From positions 1,550,001 to 1,614,000 of the forward strand of contig NZ_CP019067.1 in assembly GCF_001989615.1 (NCBI RefSeq): 64,000 nt of DNA, in the 5' to 3' direction. The notes under the pieces were generated by a model that saw nothing but the letters and a program-made list of their open reading frames with translations, was not told the origin of the DNA and searched no databases. This document shows positions 16,582 to 24,280 of this stretch, in pieces (the first letter of the stretch is position 1; every line of letters starts with the position of its first letter). Origin of the DNA: Halorientalis sp. IM1011. GTDB lineage: Archaea > Halobacteriota > Halobacteria > Halobacteriales > Haloarculaceae. The position numbers were made by a program, and so were the translations under genes.

Positions 16582-17547
16582 ATGGACCGCGTCGCCGTCG
16601 TACTGGTCGTCCTCGTCGTCGCCGCCAGCGGCTGTCTCGGCCTCGGACCGTCCGGGTCGCACGCACCAGGAACGCCCGCACCGCCCGCGGACGCCGATCT
16701 CGCGAACAGTTACGCCGTGACCGTCACGAGTGTGATCGACGGCGACACGATCGAAGTCCGCTACCGGAACGGGACGCAGGAGACCGTCCGCCTGCTCGGC
16801 GTCGACACGCCCGAGACCAGCAGCGAGAACGACCCCGCGGAGTTCGAGGGGGTCCCGGAGACTGCGGCCGGACGCTCCTGTCTCGGCGAGGCCGGTCGCG
16901 ACGCCACCCGCGCGATGACCGACCGCCTGCTCGGCGAGACCGTCACGCTCGGCGTCGACGCCGAGAGCGACCGCCGGGGCTACTACGGTCGCCTGCTGGG
17001 CTACGTCTACCAGGACGGCGCGAACGTCAACTACTGGCTGCTCACCGAAGGCCACGCCCGCGTCTACGACAGCCAGTTCACCGAGCGCGAGCGTTTCGAC
17101 GCCGCCGAACAGCGCGCCCGGGCGAACGGCACCGGCCTGTGGACCTGTGCGACCGACGACCCGCCGACACCGACCGAGGAGGTAGTCGCCGACGGTGGAA
17201 CGGTCTCGGGCCCGCTCGCCATCGTCGAGGTCCACGAAGACGCCGCCGGTAGCCAGCCGGACAGCGAGAACCTGAGCGACGAGTACGTCGTCTTCGAAAA
17301 CCGCGGGAACGGGACCCTCGACATCTCGGGGTGGACCGTCAGCGACGCGGTCGACCACACCTACTACTTCCCCGACGGAACCACCCTCGACCCGGGTAAG
17401 CAGGTCACCCTCCGGACCGGAAGCGGCACGGACACGGAGACGGACCGCTACTGGGGGGAGGGAAGTCCCGTCTGGAACAACGACGGCGATACGGTGACCG
17501 TGCGCGCGGCCAACGGGACCGTGATGGTGCGGCACCCGTATTCGTAG
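16582..17547 (+). CDS. Secreted lipoprotein: thermonuclease plus lamin-tail domain
   Basis: A 321-residue protein. Residues 1-18 form a signal peptide with lipobox (VVAASGC, Cys18 predicted lipidated). A staphylococcal-nuclease domain follows (~44-195): VTSVIDGDTIEV, VRLLGVDTPET and RRGYYGRLLGYVYQDG carry the usual Asp, Arg, Glu and Arg catalytic or Ca2+-binding positions. Residues ~215-320 resemble a lamin-tail domain (VEVHEDA...EYVVFENRGNGTLDISGW...NNDGDTVTV). Predicted to be an extracellular, membrane-anchored nuclease, perhaps for DNA scavenging. The lamin-tail domain is commonly appended to secreted nucleases and may bind surfaces. Confidence 0.88.
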   Translation: MDRVAVVLVVLVVAASGCLGLGPSGSHAPGTPAPPADADLANSYAVTVTSVIDGDTIEVRYRNGTQETVRLLGVDTPETSSENDPAEFEGVPETAAGRSCLGEAGRDATRAMTDRLLGETVTLGVDAESDRRGYYGRLLGYVYQDGANVNYWLLTEGHARVYDSQFTERERFDAAEQRARANGTGLWTCATDDPPTPTEEVVADGGTVSGPLAIVEVHEDAAGSQPDSENLSDEYVVFENRGNGTLDISGWTVSDAVDHTYYFPDGTTLDPGKQVTLRTGSGTDTETDRYWGEGSPVWNNDGDTVTVRAANGTVMVRHPYS

Positions 17548-17564
17548 GGAAGCTGCGGGGTGTC

Positions 17565-18908
17565 TCAGAGCTCGTAGAGATAGGCCGATCCGGAGTCGTT
17601 GCCGGCGGGTTCGTCGTCCTGTGGAGCGCCGAACAGGCCGAGTTCCCCGTGGATCGCGACGGCTCCCGGATACCAGTCGTCCCCGTCGAGGTCGGCGGTG
17701 TCGATCCGCTCTACCACGTGCCACTGGCCCGCGGATCGCTCGAAGACGTAGCCCCAGGCGGTATCGGCGTCGCCCATCGGAACGGAGTTGGCACCCGCAA
17801 GCGCCAGTGACCCGTCGACCGCGACCGTTCCGACGTTCCCGACTTTCTCCTGTTCGGTCGGCTCGGCGGGCGCGAGCGTGCCGCGCTGGCTCCACTCGCC
17901 GTCGACCCGCTCGAACTCGAACACCGCGCCGGCCTGCTCGGTCCCGCCTCTGTCACGCGAGGGGGCGGCGACCAGGATCCGTTCCCCGTCGATGGCGACG
18001 CCCTTCCCGAACGACTCGCCCGCCTGCCCGCTGTCGGGCCCGATCTCCCTGCCGTCGGACCACTGTCCGCTGGAGCGCTCGAACACGTACGCAGCGCCGC
18101 TTCCCTCGCCGGCGGCGTCGTGATCGGGTGCACCGACGACTGCTACGTCACCATCGACGTCGACTGTGCTTCCGAACCCGTCGAACCCCGCCACGTCGTC
18201 GACGGTGAGTGTCGCCTGTCGCGTCCAGCCGTCGTCACCCCGCTCGAAGACGGTGGCCGCGCCGGGACTGCTCTGGTTCCCCCCGTAGCTCGTGGCCCCG
18301 ACTATCGCGGTCGATCCGGAGACCGAGACCGCCCCACCGAACCAGGTCGTCGTCGCATCGGCCGTGAGTTTCGCCGCTTGGGACCAGTCCCCGTCACGCC
18401 GGCGGAAGACGTAGGCCGCGCCGGCGTGTCGCCCCTGCTCGTCGTCGTCTTTCGCCCCGACCACCGCGACGTCCCCGTCGACGTCGACTACACCGCCGAA
18501 CCCGGCCCCGTCGGCTGGATCCGAGGCCCCGATCGTCGTCCCCTCAACCCACTCTCCGTCCGCCCGCTCGAAGACGGTCAGCGACCCGGCCCGCCGTCCG
18601 TCTCTGTAATCACCGCGTCTGCCGACCAGTGCGACCCCATCGCCGACGGCCACCCCGGAGCCAAACCGCTCGCCCGTCGAGGGATCGTCGGCGACGAGCC
18701 TCGTCGGCGGTCCGACCGTCCGCTCGATGCTCGCCCCCGATTCCGACCCGGCTTCGGTCCCCGACTGCGACGGCGTTCCAGTCGATCCGTTCGGGCTCGC
18801 ATCCCCCGCCCGCGAGTCGCCGCTTTCCGAACACCCTGCGACCGCCAGCGTCCCCGCGGCGACACTCGCCCGCAGGAACCCCCGCCTGCTCGTCAGTTCG
18901 TCGGTCAT
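17565..18908 (-). CDS. Tat-exported FG-GAP beta-propeller lipoprotein
   Basis: A 447-residue protein. The N-terminus has a twin-arginine motif (TSRRGFLRAS) and a lipobox (LAVAGC, Cys ~26), so it is exported folded and lipid-anchored. After a Ser/Gly/Glu-rich linker come about seven ~55-residue FG-GAP-like repeats, each with a pattern such as FGGVVDVDGDVAVVGAKDDD followed by GAAYVF and W..... Seven units would close one beta-propeller. Family function is adhesion or protein interaction at the cell surface. It converges with the nuclease lipoprotein gene, with only 17 nt between stops. Confidence 0.85.
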   Translation of the reverse strand: MTDELTSRRGFLRASVAAGTLAVAGCSESGDSRAGDASPNGSTGTPSQSGTEAGSESGASIERTVGPPTRLVADDPSTGERFGSGVAVGDGVALVGRRGDYRDGRRAGSLTVFERADGEWVEGTTIGASDPADGAGFGGVVDVDGDVAVVGAKDDDEQGRHAGAAYVFRRRDGDWSQAAKLTADATTTWFGGAVSVSGSTAIVGATSYGGNQSSPGAATVFERGDDGWTRQATLTVDDVAGFDGFGSTVDVDGDVAVVGAPDHDAAGEGSGAAYVFERSSGQWSDGREIGPDSGQAGESFGKGVAIDGERILVAAPSRDRGGTEQAGAVFEFERVDGEWSQRGTLAPAEPTEQEKVGNVGTVAVDGSLALAGANSVPMGDADTAWGYVFERSAGQWHVVERIDTADLDGDDWYPGAVAIHGELGLFGAPQDDEPAGNDSGSAYLYEL

Positions 18909-19002
18909 GTCACTCGATCGAACACCGACGATGATTAATATTTTGATGAATCTGACAATCGAAACGGTCTGCGCCTGCTACGTCGAACTCGTCGTCACCC
19001 CC

Positions 19003-19617
19003 TCAGACGATCGCGTCCAGCGCCCGCCAGAAACTCGGCCCCTCGTCCTCGTACCGGACCGGGACGAACCCCGCCTCGCGCGGGGCCACCACGTCGCCCT
19101 CGTAGTCGTCGCCGACCATCACGTACTCGTCGGCGTCGACCTGCTCGCGGGCGTACTCGTAGATCTCCGGGTCGGGCTTCGCCACGCCGGCCTCGGGCGC
19201 GGTCACGATCGTCTCGAAGTAGTCGGCGAGGTCGTGGGCCGCCAGTTTGGCCGCCTGTCGCCCCCGCGATCCGTTCGTGAGGATGCCGAGGTGATCTGTC
19301 TCGGCGAGTGCAGACAGCGCCGACCGCGCGGCCTCTGGCACGGTCGTCGTCTCGATCTCGGCTTCCCGGAGCGCGTCGACGAGTTCCTCCGGGTCGACGT
19401 CCGCGTCCGTGGCCGCCGCGACCGCGTCCGCCCCCGCCCATTCGGCCTCCGGATCGAGCGCCGTCCGCCGCTCGTCGAGCGTGTCGAGGTAGATCTCGAC
19501 GAGTTCGGGGTCGGCCGGCCCGAGGACCGATTCGAGTCCGCGCTCGACGACGGTCTCGCGGTCGGCGGTGTGGGAGCACAGGGTGCCGTCCACGGCGAAG
19601 AAGATCGCGCTCGTCAT
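19003..19617 (-). CDS. HAD-superfamily protein with substituted nucleophile
   Basis: A 204-residue HAD-like protein. Motif I normally reads DxDGT; here residues 8-12 are AVDGT, so the nucleophilic aspartate is alanine (codon GCC at 19596-19594). Motifs II (ILTNGSRGRQ), III (GVAKPDPEIYEYA) and IV (VMVGDDYEGDV) look intact. The helical cap (~20-95) resembles the haloacid-dehalogenase/phosphoglycolate phosphatase type. The stop region overlaps nothing, but its ATG overlaps the stop of the upstream UPF0201 gene (ATGA). Probably inactive as a classical phosphatase, or acting as a binding protein; a sequencing error (GAC to GCC) is possible. Confidence 0.82.
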   Translation of the reverse strand: MTSAIFFAVDGTLCSHTADRETVVERGLESVLGPADPELVEIYLDTLDERRTALDPEAEWAGADAVAAATDADVDPEELVDALREAEIETTTVPEAARSALSALAETDHLGILTNGSRGRQAAKLAAHDLADYFETIVTAPEAGVAKPDPEIYEYAREQVDADEYVMVGDDYEGDVVAPREAGFVPVRYEDEGPSFWRALDAIV

Positions 19618-20030
19618 CGGTCGTCGGTGTCGACCGGCCGCCCCTCTTCGGTCGGCGGCGCGACGTGGTCGATGTACTCCTCGACCGACGGTTCCTCGAC
19701 CCGTACCCGGACGTGGAGGTCGCCCAGTTCGCTCGGATTGCCCACGGCGAAGGTGACCACACCCTCGAAGGCCGGCTGTTTCTTCAGGTCGAAGCTGAAG
19801 GAGTCGCCCTGCCGGTTCTCGAACAACCGCTTCCGCGCGGCGTCGAGGATCTCCTGTCTGTGGAGACACTCCGAGAGCTGTTCCATGCTGTGGGTCTCCG
19901 CCAGCAGTTCGCCCGGCCGCTCCTCGATCTCGGCGTCCGGGAAGAGGTTGTGAATGGCGTCGGCCACCCGGTCGGTGACCTCCGTGTCGTTGACCGGCGC
20001 GGTGATCTGGACGTCGACGCTGTAGATCAT
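19614..20030 (-). CDS. UPF0201 family RNA-binding-like protein
   Basis: A 138-residue archaeal protein starting MIYSVDVQITAPVNDTEVTD. The pattern of a ferredoxin-like fold, then LHRQEILDAARKRLFENR and FDLKKQPAFEGVVTFA, identifies UPF0201, a family structurally similar to ribosomal L5-like RNA-binding domains. Function is not established. It sits between UPF0200 and the HAD gene, overlapping each by 4 nt (ATGA), a strong operon that suggests a shared housekeeping role. Confidence 0.85.
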   Translation of the reverse strand: MIYSVDVQITAPVNDTEVTDRVADAIHNLFPDAEIEERPGELLAETHSMEQLSECLHRQEILDAARKRLFENRQGDSFSFDLKKQPAFEGVVTFAVGNPSELGDLHVRVRVEEPSVEEYIDHVAPPTEEGRPVDTDDR

Positions 20031-20587
20031 CGTACCGCCTCCGGCCCGTCCTCGAAGACCGTCCGGACCTGCCTCCGGAACCGTTCGAGCGTGTCGGTGT
20101 TCTCGATGGTCACGTCGGCCCGCTCCATGGCCGCGCCCATGCCGAACCCGAGTTCCCGCTCGTCGCGTTCCCGCAGGCTCTCGCCGCCGTCGGTGTCGTC
20201 GCGCCCGCGGTCGGTGATCCGCTCGCGGCGGACCTCGAACGGCGCTTCGATGCTCACCAGATAGAAGTCCTCGCCGAACCGGTCGCGGAAGGCCTCCAGT
20301 TCCACGTCCGAGCGCAGGCCGTCGACGAGAACGGTGTCGGTGTCGTCGTCGGCCAGTCGCTCCTCGATCAGCGGGAGCGACCGCTCGGCGATGGCCGCCG
20401 GCCCGTTCTCCTCGCGGAGCGCCTGGGCGATCTCGCCGTGGTGACTGGCCGGATCCAGCCCCCGATCCCGGCACTCCCGGCGGATCACGTCCCCCATCGT
20501 CACGACCGGCACGCCCATCTCACGTGCCACTTCCGCGGCCTCGCCTTTTCCACTGCCCGGGAGGCCGACTGTCCCGATAACGGTCAT
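20027..20587 (-). CDS. UPF0200 P-loop kinase (AMP/dephospho-CoA kinase-like)
   Basis: A 186-residue P-loop NTPase. The Walker A motif GLPGSGKGE lies at residues 8-16, followed by VVTMGDVIRRE and LVDGLRSDVELEAF, typical of UPF0200, an archaeal family related to adenylate, cytidylate and dephospho-CoA kinases. The exact phosphoryl acceptor is unknown. First gene of a three-gene minus-strand operon (UPF0200-UPF0201-HAD) with ATGA overlaps. It is divergent from the tRNA-Arg gene. Confidence 0.85.
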   Translation of the reverse strand: MTVIGTVGLPGSGKGEAAEVAREMGVPVVTMGDVIRRECRDRGLDPASHHGEIAQALREENGPAAIAERSLPLIEERLADDDTDTVLVDGLRSDVELEAFRDRFGEDFYLVSIEAPFEVRRERITDRGRDDTDGGESLRERDERELGFGMGAAMERADVTIENTDTLERFRRQVRTVFEDGPEAVR

Positions 20588-20698
20588 TGCGCACTCGTAG
20601 ATGCAGAGCGCGCTTAAGGGCTGTGACTGGCCGTGGCGGTCGAAACCGATCCCCGAAACCGGGGTTCTTTTTGTCTCTCACAGCACAGTCGAAAGCGA

Positions 20699-20802
20699 GG
20701 GCACGTAGCTCAGTCCGGAAAGAGCGTCGGACTTCTATCACCCGCAGTCAACTGCCGGTGGAAGCCATCCGACGGTCGTGGGTTCAAATCCCACCGTGCC
20801 CG
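20699..20802 (+). tRNA. tRNA-Arg(TCT) with a 29-nt intron
   Basis: Acceptor stem GGGCACG (20699-20705) pairs perfectly with CGTGCCC (20795-20801), with discriminator G at 20802. D stem GCTC/GAGC, anticodon stem TCGGA (20727-20731)/TCCGA (20768-20772), anticodon TCT at 20734-20736, and T arm GTGGG-TTCAAAT-CCCAC (20778-20794). The CCA end is not encoded. The mature length after splicing is 75 nt. All arms fit a canonical arginine tRNA reading AGA/AGG codons, which are rare in this G+C-rich genome. Confidence 0.93.
20738..20766 (+). other. Archaeal tRNA intron (bulge-helix-bulge)
   Basis: The intron lies between positions 37 and 38 of the tRNA. CTTC (20732-20735) pairs with GAAG (20761-20764) to form the 4-bp central helix. 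TAT (20736-20738) and CCA (20765-20767) are the 3-nt bulges, each cut after its second base. CACC (20739-20742) with GGTG (20757-20760) closes the inner helix. This is a strict substrate for the archaeal splicing endonuclease. Confidence 0.88.
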
Positions 20803-20839
20803 TTCACTTACGTCCGGATAGGTAGGCAGAGCCGACCGA

Positions 20840-21919
20840 TCACTCGACAGCGAGATCCATCGGGTCTTCGAGTTGGCCGGTGATCTCCTCGAAGGCGTCC
20901 GTAGCGGTGAGGAGACCGACGACAGTGTCGTCCTCGGTCACCAGTGCGAGTTCCTGATTTTCGGCCTGGCACCGGTCGATGAAGTCGCTGACGGTCGTGT
21001 CGGCGGGGACGGTCAGCGGCGGGGTCGCCAGGTCTTCGAGCGAGGTGGTCCCGGCGTCGAGCGCCTCGTAGTTGTGCAGGACCGTCGGTGCGTAGACGAC
21101 GCCCACGAACGCGTCCAGCGAGCCCTCCAGCAGTGGGAATCGGACGTGTGGCGTCCCGTCGATCCGGTCCATGTTGGTCTCGAAGTCGTCGGTCGTCGAG
21201 AGCGCCACGATGTCACTGCGATCGACCATGGTCTCGCTGACCGACATCTGGCCGATGTCCAGCGCGTTGATCACTTCGGTCCGGCGTTCTTCGGGGACGC
21301 CGAGCTGGTTGAGCGACTCGCCCATCGTGCGTCGCAGTTCTGCCCGAGTGGTCGCGACACCGTCCTCGGCTTCCGCTTCAGTCCACGAGCGGGAGATTTC
21401 GACGCCGAACAGGCCCAGCAACGCTTTGGCCACCCAGTCGGCCGCGATGATCACCGGGTACATCAGCTTCGTCCAGGCGTACAGCAGCCCCGAGCCGTAA
21501 CCGGCGACGAACTTGGCACGCTCGATTCCCAGATACGTCGGTGCCTGCTCGCCAACGATGACGTGCAGGAGGTTGACCACCGCCAGTGCGAGGAGCACTG
21601 ACAGCGTCGTGTGACCACCTCCCGTGATGCCGACTGCACTCAGCAGTGGTCCCATCACCGCCGTGACAGCCGGTTCGGCGACGACCCCCAGCCCCACGCT
21701 ACAGATAGTGATCCCGACCTGACAGCCCGTGAGGAAGATCTCCAGGCGCTCGGTCATGTTCCACGCGCGTTCGAGCCCTCGTCCGTTGCCGCGGAACTCC
21801 GCTTCCTCGAACTGTCTGACGCGAGTCATCGCGAACTCGGTCGTGACGAAAAAGCCGTTTCCCAGCAGAAGAACGACGCCACCGAACAGGCGAAACCACG
21901 TGACCGGAGAGACAGCCAT
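20840..21919 (-). CDS. CNNM/HlyC-CorC-like membrane protein (DUF21 plus CBS pair)
   Basis: A 359-residue protein. Residues ~5-190 form a DUF21 (CNNM) transmembrane domain with conserved features: GNGFFVTTEFAMTRVR at the start of helix 1, then GCQVGITICSVGLG and VVNLLHVIVGEQAPTYLGI. A CBS pair follows at ~205-345, starting near VINALDIGQMSVSETM and ending in LVTEDDTVVGLLTATDAFEEI. The C-terminal CorC/HlyC domain is absent. Family members mediate or regulate Mg2+ (with Na+) or Co2+ efflux. The start at 21919 is the ATG; the in-frame codon before it is TTG. Confidence 0.88.
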   Translation of the reverse strand: MAVSPVTWFRLFGGVVLLLGNGFFVTTEFAMTRVRQFEEAEFRGNGRGLERAWNMTERLEIFLTGCQVGITICSVGLGVVAEPAVTAVMGPLLSAVGITGGGHTTLSVLLALAVVNLLHVIVGEQAPTYLGIERAKFVAGYGSGLLYAWTKLMYPVIIAADWVAKALLGLFGVEISRSWTEAEAEDGVATTRAELRRTMGESLNQLGVPEERRTEVINALDIGQMSVSETMVDRSDIVALSTTDDFETNMDRIDGTPHVRFPLLEGSLDAFVGVVYAPTVLHNYEALDAGTTSLEDLATPPLTVPADTTVSDFIDRCQAENQELALVTEDDTVVGLLTATDAFEEITGQLEDPMDLAVE

Positions 21920-22055
21920 CAAACGACTGATTCATCTGGCTAGGGCCTAAATCTGCCGTTCGAGCTGTTCTGTCGCCCCTCCCACAAAGCCAGTCATCTC
22001 TGTGTGAGACGGTTGAGCGAAGACGATGCAGAAGGCCACGGCACCAGAGCCGGAT

Positions 22056-22718
22056 CTATATATACCCGAGCGCGTCCTCGATCCGACCCAGTTCCGGCCC
22101 CGTGGTATCCTCACCGACGACGTAGCCGTTCTCGTTGGCGAGCAGGCCCGACCCGACCAGCGGCCCACCGTAGTTGATGGTCCCGATGTCGGCGGGCACG
22201 TCCAGCAGGTCTTCGAGGAAGTCCAGTTCCTCGTCGGTCGTCTTGGGGTGGCAGAGGACGCCCCGATTGGTCGCGACGGCGGCGGTGCCCACTGTACGGA
22301 CGCCGGCCAGCGTGCCGCGTTCGACGGGTACGTCCAGTGCGTCCTTGACAGTCTGGACGGCGTCGCGGGAGAGATCCGGGTGGAGGTACGCGCCGGTGTC
22401 GTTGGCCAGGACGACGTTGCCGGCGGCGGTGATCCGACCCGGGAGGTCGGTGACGGGGAGGGAGACGGCGTCTTCGATCCGTTCGCGTTCGCGGTCGGTA
22501 GCGCGGCCGCTGACCAGCAGGCCGTTCTCGTTGCCGGTCGCCAGCGCGCCGACGGTGCCGGAGCCGCCGACCGTCGTCGGAATCGCCGGCACGTCGAGTT
22601 CGTCGGCCAGATCCTCACGGAGGTCGTCGTCGACGTCGGGGCGGACGAGCAGACAGTCGTCGGTCGCCCGGGCGAAGACACCGACGTACGCCGAACCGGC
22701 GAAGGCCGCGCGGAGCAA
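22056..22718 (-). CDS. tif6: Translation initiation factor aIF-6
   Basis: A 220-residue aIF6, the anti-association factor that keeps 50S subunits from joining prematurely and takes part in 50S maturation. The fivefold quasi-symmetric pentein repeats are visible, e.g. [37 protein letters not shown] and [19 protein letters not shown]. The N-terminus ([18 protein letters not shown]) starts at a TTG codon two bases after the rpl31e stop, so translation is coupled and the start is non-ATG. Third gene of rpl39e-rpl31e-tif6. Confidence 0.95.
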   Translation of the reverse strand: MLRAAFAGSAYVGVFARATDDCLLVRPDVDDDLREDLADELDVPAIPTTVGGSGTVGALATGNENGLLVSGRATDRERERIEDAVSLPVTDLPGRITAAGNVVLANDTGAYLHPDLSRDAVQTVKDALDVPVERGTLAGVRTVGTAAVATNRGVLCHPKTTDEELDFLEDLLDVPADIGTINYGGPLVGSGLLANENGYVVGEDTTGPELGRIEDALGYI

Positions 22719-22720
22719 AG

Positions 22721-22996
22721 CTATGCCGTCTCTGCTTCGACGACGGCCTCGCCCTCTTCGTCGAAGCGGGCGGCCCGCACGCGAAGCTTGCTCGGGGGCT
22801 TTTTCTGGCCGCGCTCCCAGATGGCCTCGTTGATCGAGGGGTCCAGCCGGACGGCGTCGCCGTCGACGCTGAAGTGCTTGGCGAGGTGCTCGCGGATCAG
22901 CGTCATGGCCTTGCCGGCGCGTTCGTGTTTCGGTTCCGCGTTCACGTCACGGAGCGGGACCGTGATGACCCGCTCCTCGAAGTCACTCGCGCTCAT
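22721..22996 (-). CDS. rpl31e: 50S ribosomal protein L31e
   Basis: A 91-residue protein, [18 protein letters not shown] at the N-terminus, with [17 protein letters not shown] and the family-typical [20 protein letters not shown] segment. eL31 sits near the peptide exit tunnel, where it contacts SRP and other nascent-chain factors. Its ATG overlaps the rpl39e stop by one base (TAATG) and tif6 follows after 2 nt, so the three genes are translated as one coupled unit. Confidence 0.97.
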   Translation of the reverse strand: MSASDFEERVITVPLRDVNAEPKHERAGKAMTLIREHLAKHFSVDGDAVRLDPSINEAIWERGQKKPPSKLRVRAARFDEEGEAVVEAETA

Positions 22997-23148
22997 TATT
23001 CGTCGGTGTCGCTGTTACGCCAGCTACGACGCTGGGGGTTGCGCTGGACTTCGCGGTCCGTCTTCAGCATGACCCACGCCGGAATTCGGCTGTTCTGGCG
23101 GTCCTTCTTGGCGAGACGCTTTTTCTTGGCCTTCGACTTCTTACCCAT
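22996..23148 (-). CDS. rpl39e: 50S ribosomal protein L39e
   Basis: A 50-residue basic protein, [20 protein letters not shown], then [20 protein letters not shown] and RSWR, matching eL39 of the exit-tunnel wall. It is first in the rpl39e-rpl31e-tif6 operon, with a TATA box (minus strand ATTTAAG, 23174-23180) about 29 nt upstream of the ATG. The stop TAA overlaps the rpl31e ATG. Confidence 0.95.
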   Translation of the reverse strand: MGKKSKAKKKRLAKKDRQNSRIPAWVMLKTDREVQRNPQRRSWRNSDTDE

Positions 23149-23173
23149 AGTGCCCGCTTCTACCCTGTCGGCG

Positions 23174-23180
23174 CTTAAAT
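23174..23180 (-). promoter_or_regulatory. TATA box of the rpl39e operon
   Basis: ATTTAAG on the minus strand, about 29 nt upstream of the rpl39e ATG at 23148, fits a near-leaderless ribosomal protein transcript. Confidence 0.6.
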
Positions 23181-23195
23181 TTGTGTTCTTTCGTC

Positions 23196-23247
23196 CCCAC
23201 CTTTTTCCGCGGGGGGTCGTCCGCGACCCCCCGCGCAAAAACGTGGG
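23196..23247. repeat. Near-perfect 24-bp inverted repeat
   Basis: Arms 23196-23219 and 23224-23247 pair over 24 positions with only two C-C mismatches (23201/23242 and 23207/23236) around a TCCG loop. The inner 12 bp are CGCGGGGGGTCG. A TTTTT run lies in each orientation within the outer stem. It lies downstream of the ZIP gene and upstream of rpl39e (both minus strand), so it could terminate ZIP transcription; it also has the form of a small mobile palindromic element. Confidence 0.7.
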
Positions 23248-23255
23248 CGAAAAAG

Positions 23256-23282
23256 CCGGACGCTCGCTCCGCTCGCGTCCGG
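23256..23282 (-). repeat. Hairpin with GNA-triloop core
   Basis: Arms CCGGACGC (23256-23263) and GCGTCCGG (23275-23282) enclose an 11-nt core that reads GAGCGGAGCGA on the minus strand. The core can form tandem G-A pairs, two G-C pairs and a GGA triloop. The same core type recurs at 59284-59308 and 59329-59355. Confidence 0.6.
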
Positions 23283-23342
23283 TACGACGAACGTGACTGT
23301 CGACCGCACAGCGACCGCGCAGCGACCGCACCGCAAAATCGC

Positions 23343-24152
23343 CTACAGAAACGCCAGCGGCACCATCACCGCGAAGCCGACGACCAGCCCGGTCACCAGC
23401 TCTCGGTGCCCACGTCCCGGAAGCCCGCTCCCCTTCTCCAGCGCCTCGGGGACGAACTCCGAGAGCACGAGATAGATCATCGCACCGGCGGCGAACCCGA
23501 ACCCGGCCGGCAGGAACTCCTTGGCGATCCGCACGAAGTAGAACGCCAGCACCGCCCCGATGGGCTGGGGCAGGCTGGAGAACACGGCCCACCAGACCAT
23601 CTTCCAGTTGGAGACGCCCATCGACCGCAGCGGAATGGAGATGGCCAGCCCCTCCGGGACGTTGTGGATCGAGATCGCGACGGTCATGAAGATCGCCAGA
23701 AGCGGCACGACGAAGGGACCGAAGGAGAGGCCACCCGCCAGATTCAACTCCGCGAAGGAGACGCCGACTGCGACCCCCTCCGGAAAGCTGTGGACCGTCA
23801 GGATGCCCAGGATCAAGACGAGTTTCTGGAAGTCGGCCTCCTCGTACTCCCGGGGGTCGAAGTGGTGATCGGAGATGACCCGGTTGGCGACGATCACCAG
23901 TACTACGCCCGCCGCGAGACCGGCGACCATCAGCAAGTAATCGCCCCGCCCGTCGGCCTCGGCCATCCCTTCCAGCACGAGGCCGAACGTCGACGCCGAA
24001 ATCATGATCCCCGAGGCCAGCCCCCAGAGCCCGACCTGCAACCGGTCGCTCACTTCCGAGATGAAAAAGAACGGAAGCGCGCCGATCCCGGTCGCCAGAG
24101 CCGTCATGAATCCCGCGACGAACACCAGCGTCAGATTCGCCAACGTTCCCAT
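23343..24152 (-). CDS. ZIP family metal transporter
   Basis: A 269-residue membrane protein of the ZIP family (Zn2+/Fe2+/Mn2+ uptake) with about eight transmembrane helices. The two metal-binding signatures are clear: [13 protein letters not shown] in helix 4 (residues ~119-131) and [15 protein letters not shown] in helix 5 (~158-172). A short His/Asp/Glu loop ([16 protein letters not shown]) lies before helix 4 and may bind metal. GufA-like members of this length are usual in archaea. Monocistronic, with the large inverted repeat 96 nt downstream. Confidence 0.92.
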   Translation of the reverse strand: MGTLANLTLVFVAGFMTALATGIGALPFFFISEVSDRLQVGLWGLASGIMISASTFGLVLEGMAEADGRGDYLLMVAGLAAGVVLVIVANRVISDHHFDPREYEEADFQKLVLILGILTVHSFPEGVAVGVSFAELNLAGGLSFGPFVVPLLAIFMTVAISIHNVPEGLAISIPLRSMGVSNWKMVWWAVFSSLPQPIGAVLAFYFVRIAKEFLPAGFGFAAGAMIYLVLSEFVPEALEKGSGLPGRGHRELVTGLVVGFAVMVPLAFL

Positions 24153-24280
24153 ACCCGGACTTCGAACGTCCGCGGCTTAAGAATTATCACTAACCTGATC
24201 GGTTTTGGTTGGCCTAAAGGGGCGACCGCGGCCGCCCTAGCGGGACGGGGCCAGTCCCTCGTGGCCGAGTGGTGCGTCGC

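Noticed and set aside
18120-19953. Long plus-strand open frames across the FG-GAP and HAD genes
   Set aside because: The minus-strand proteins have a Tat signal, lipobox and HAD motifs; the plus-strand products are Arg/Pro-rich and match nothing.
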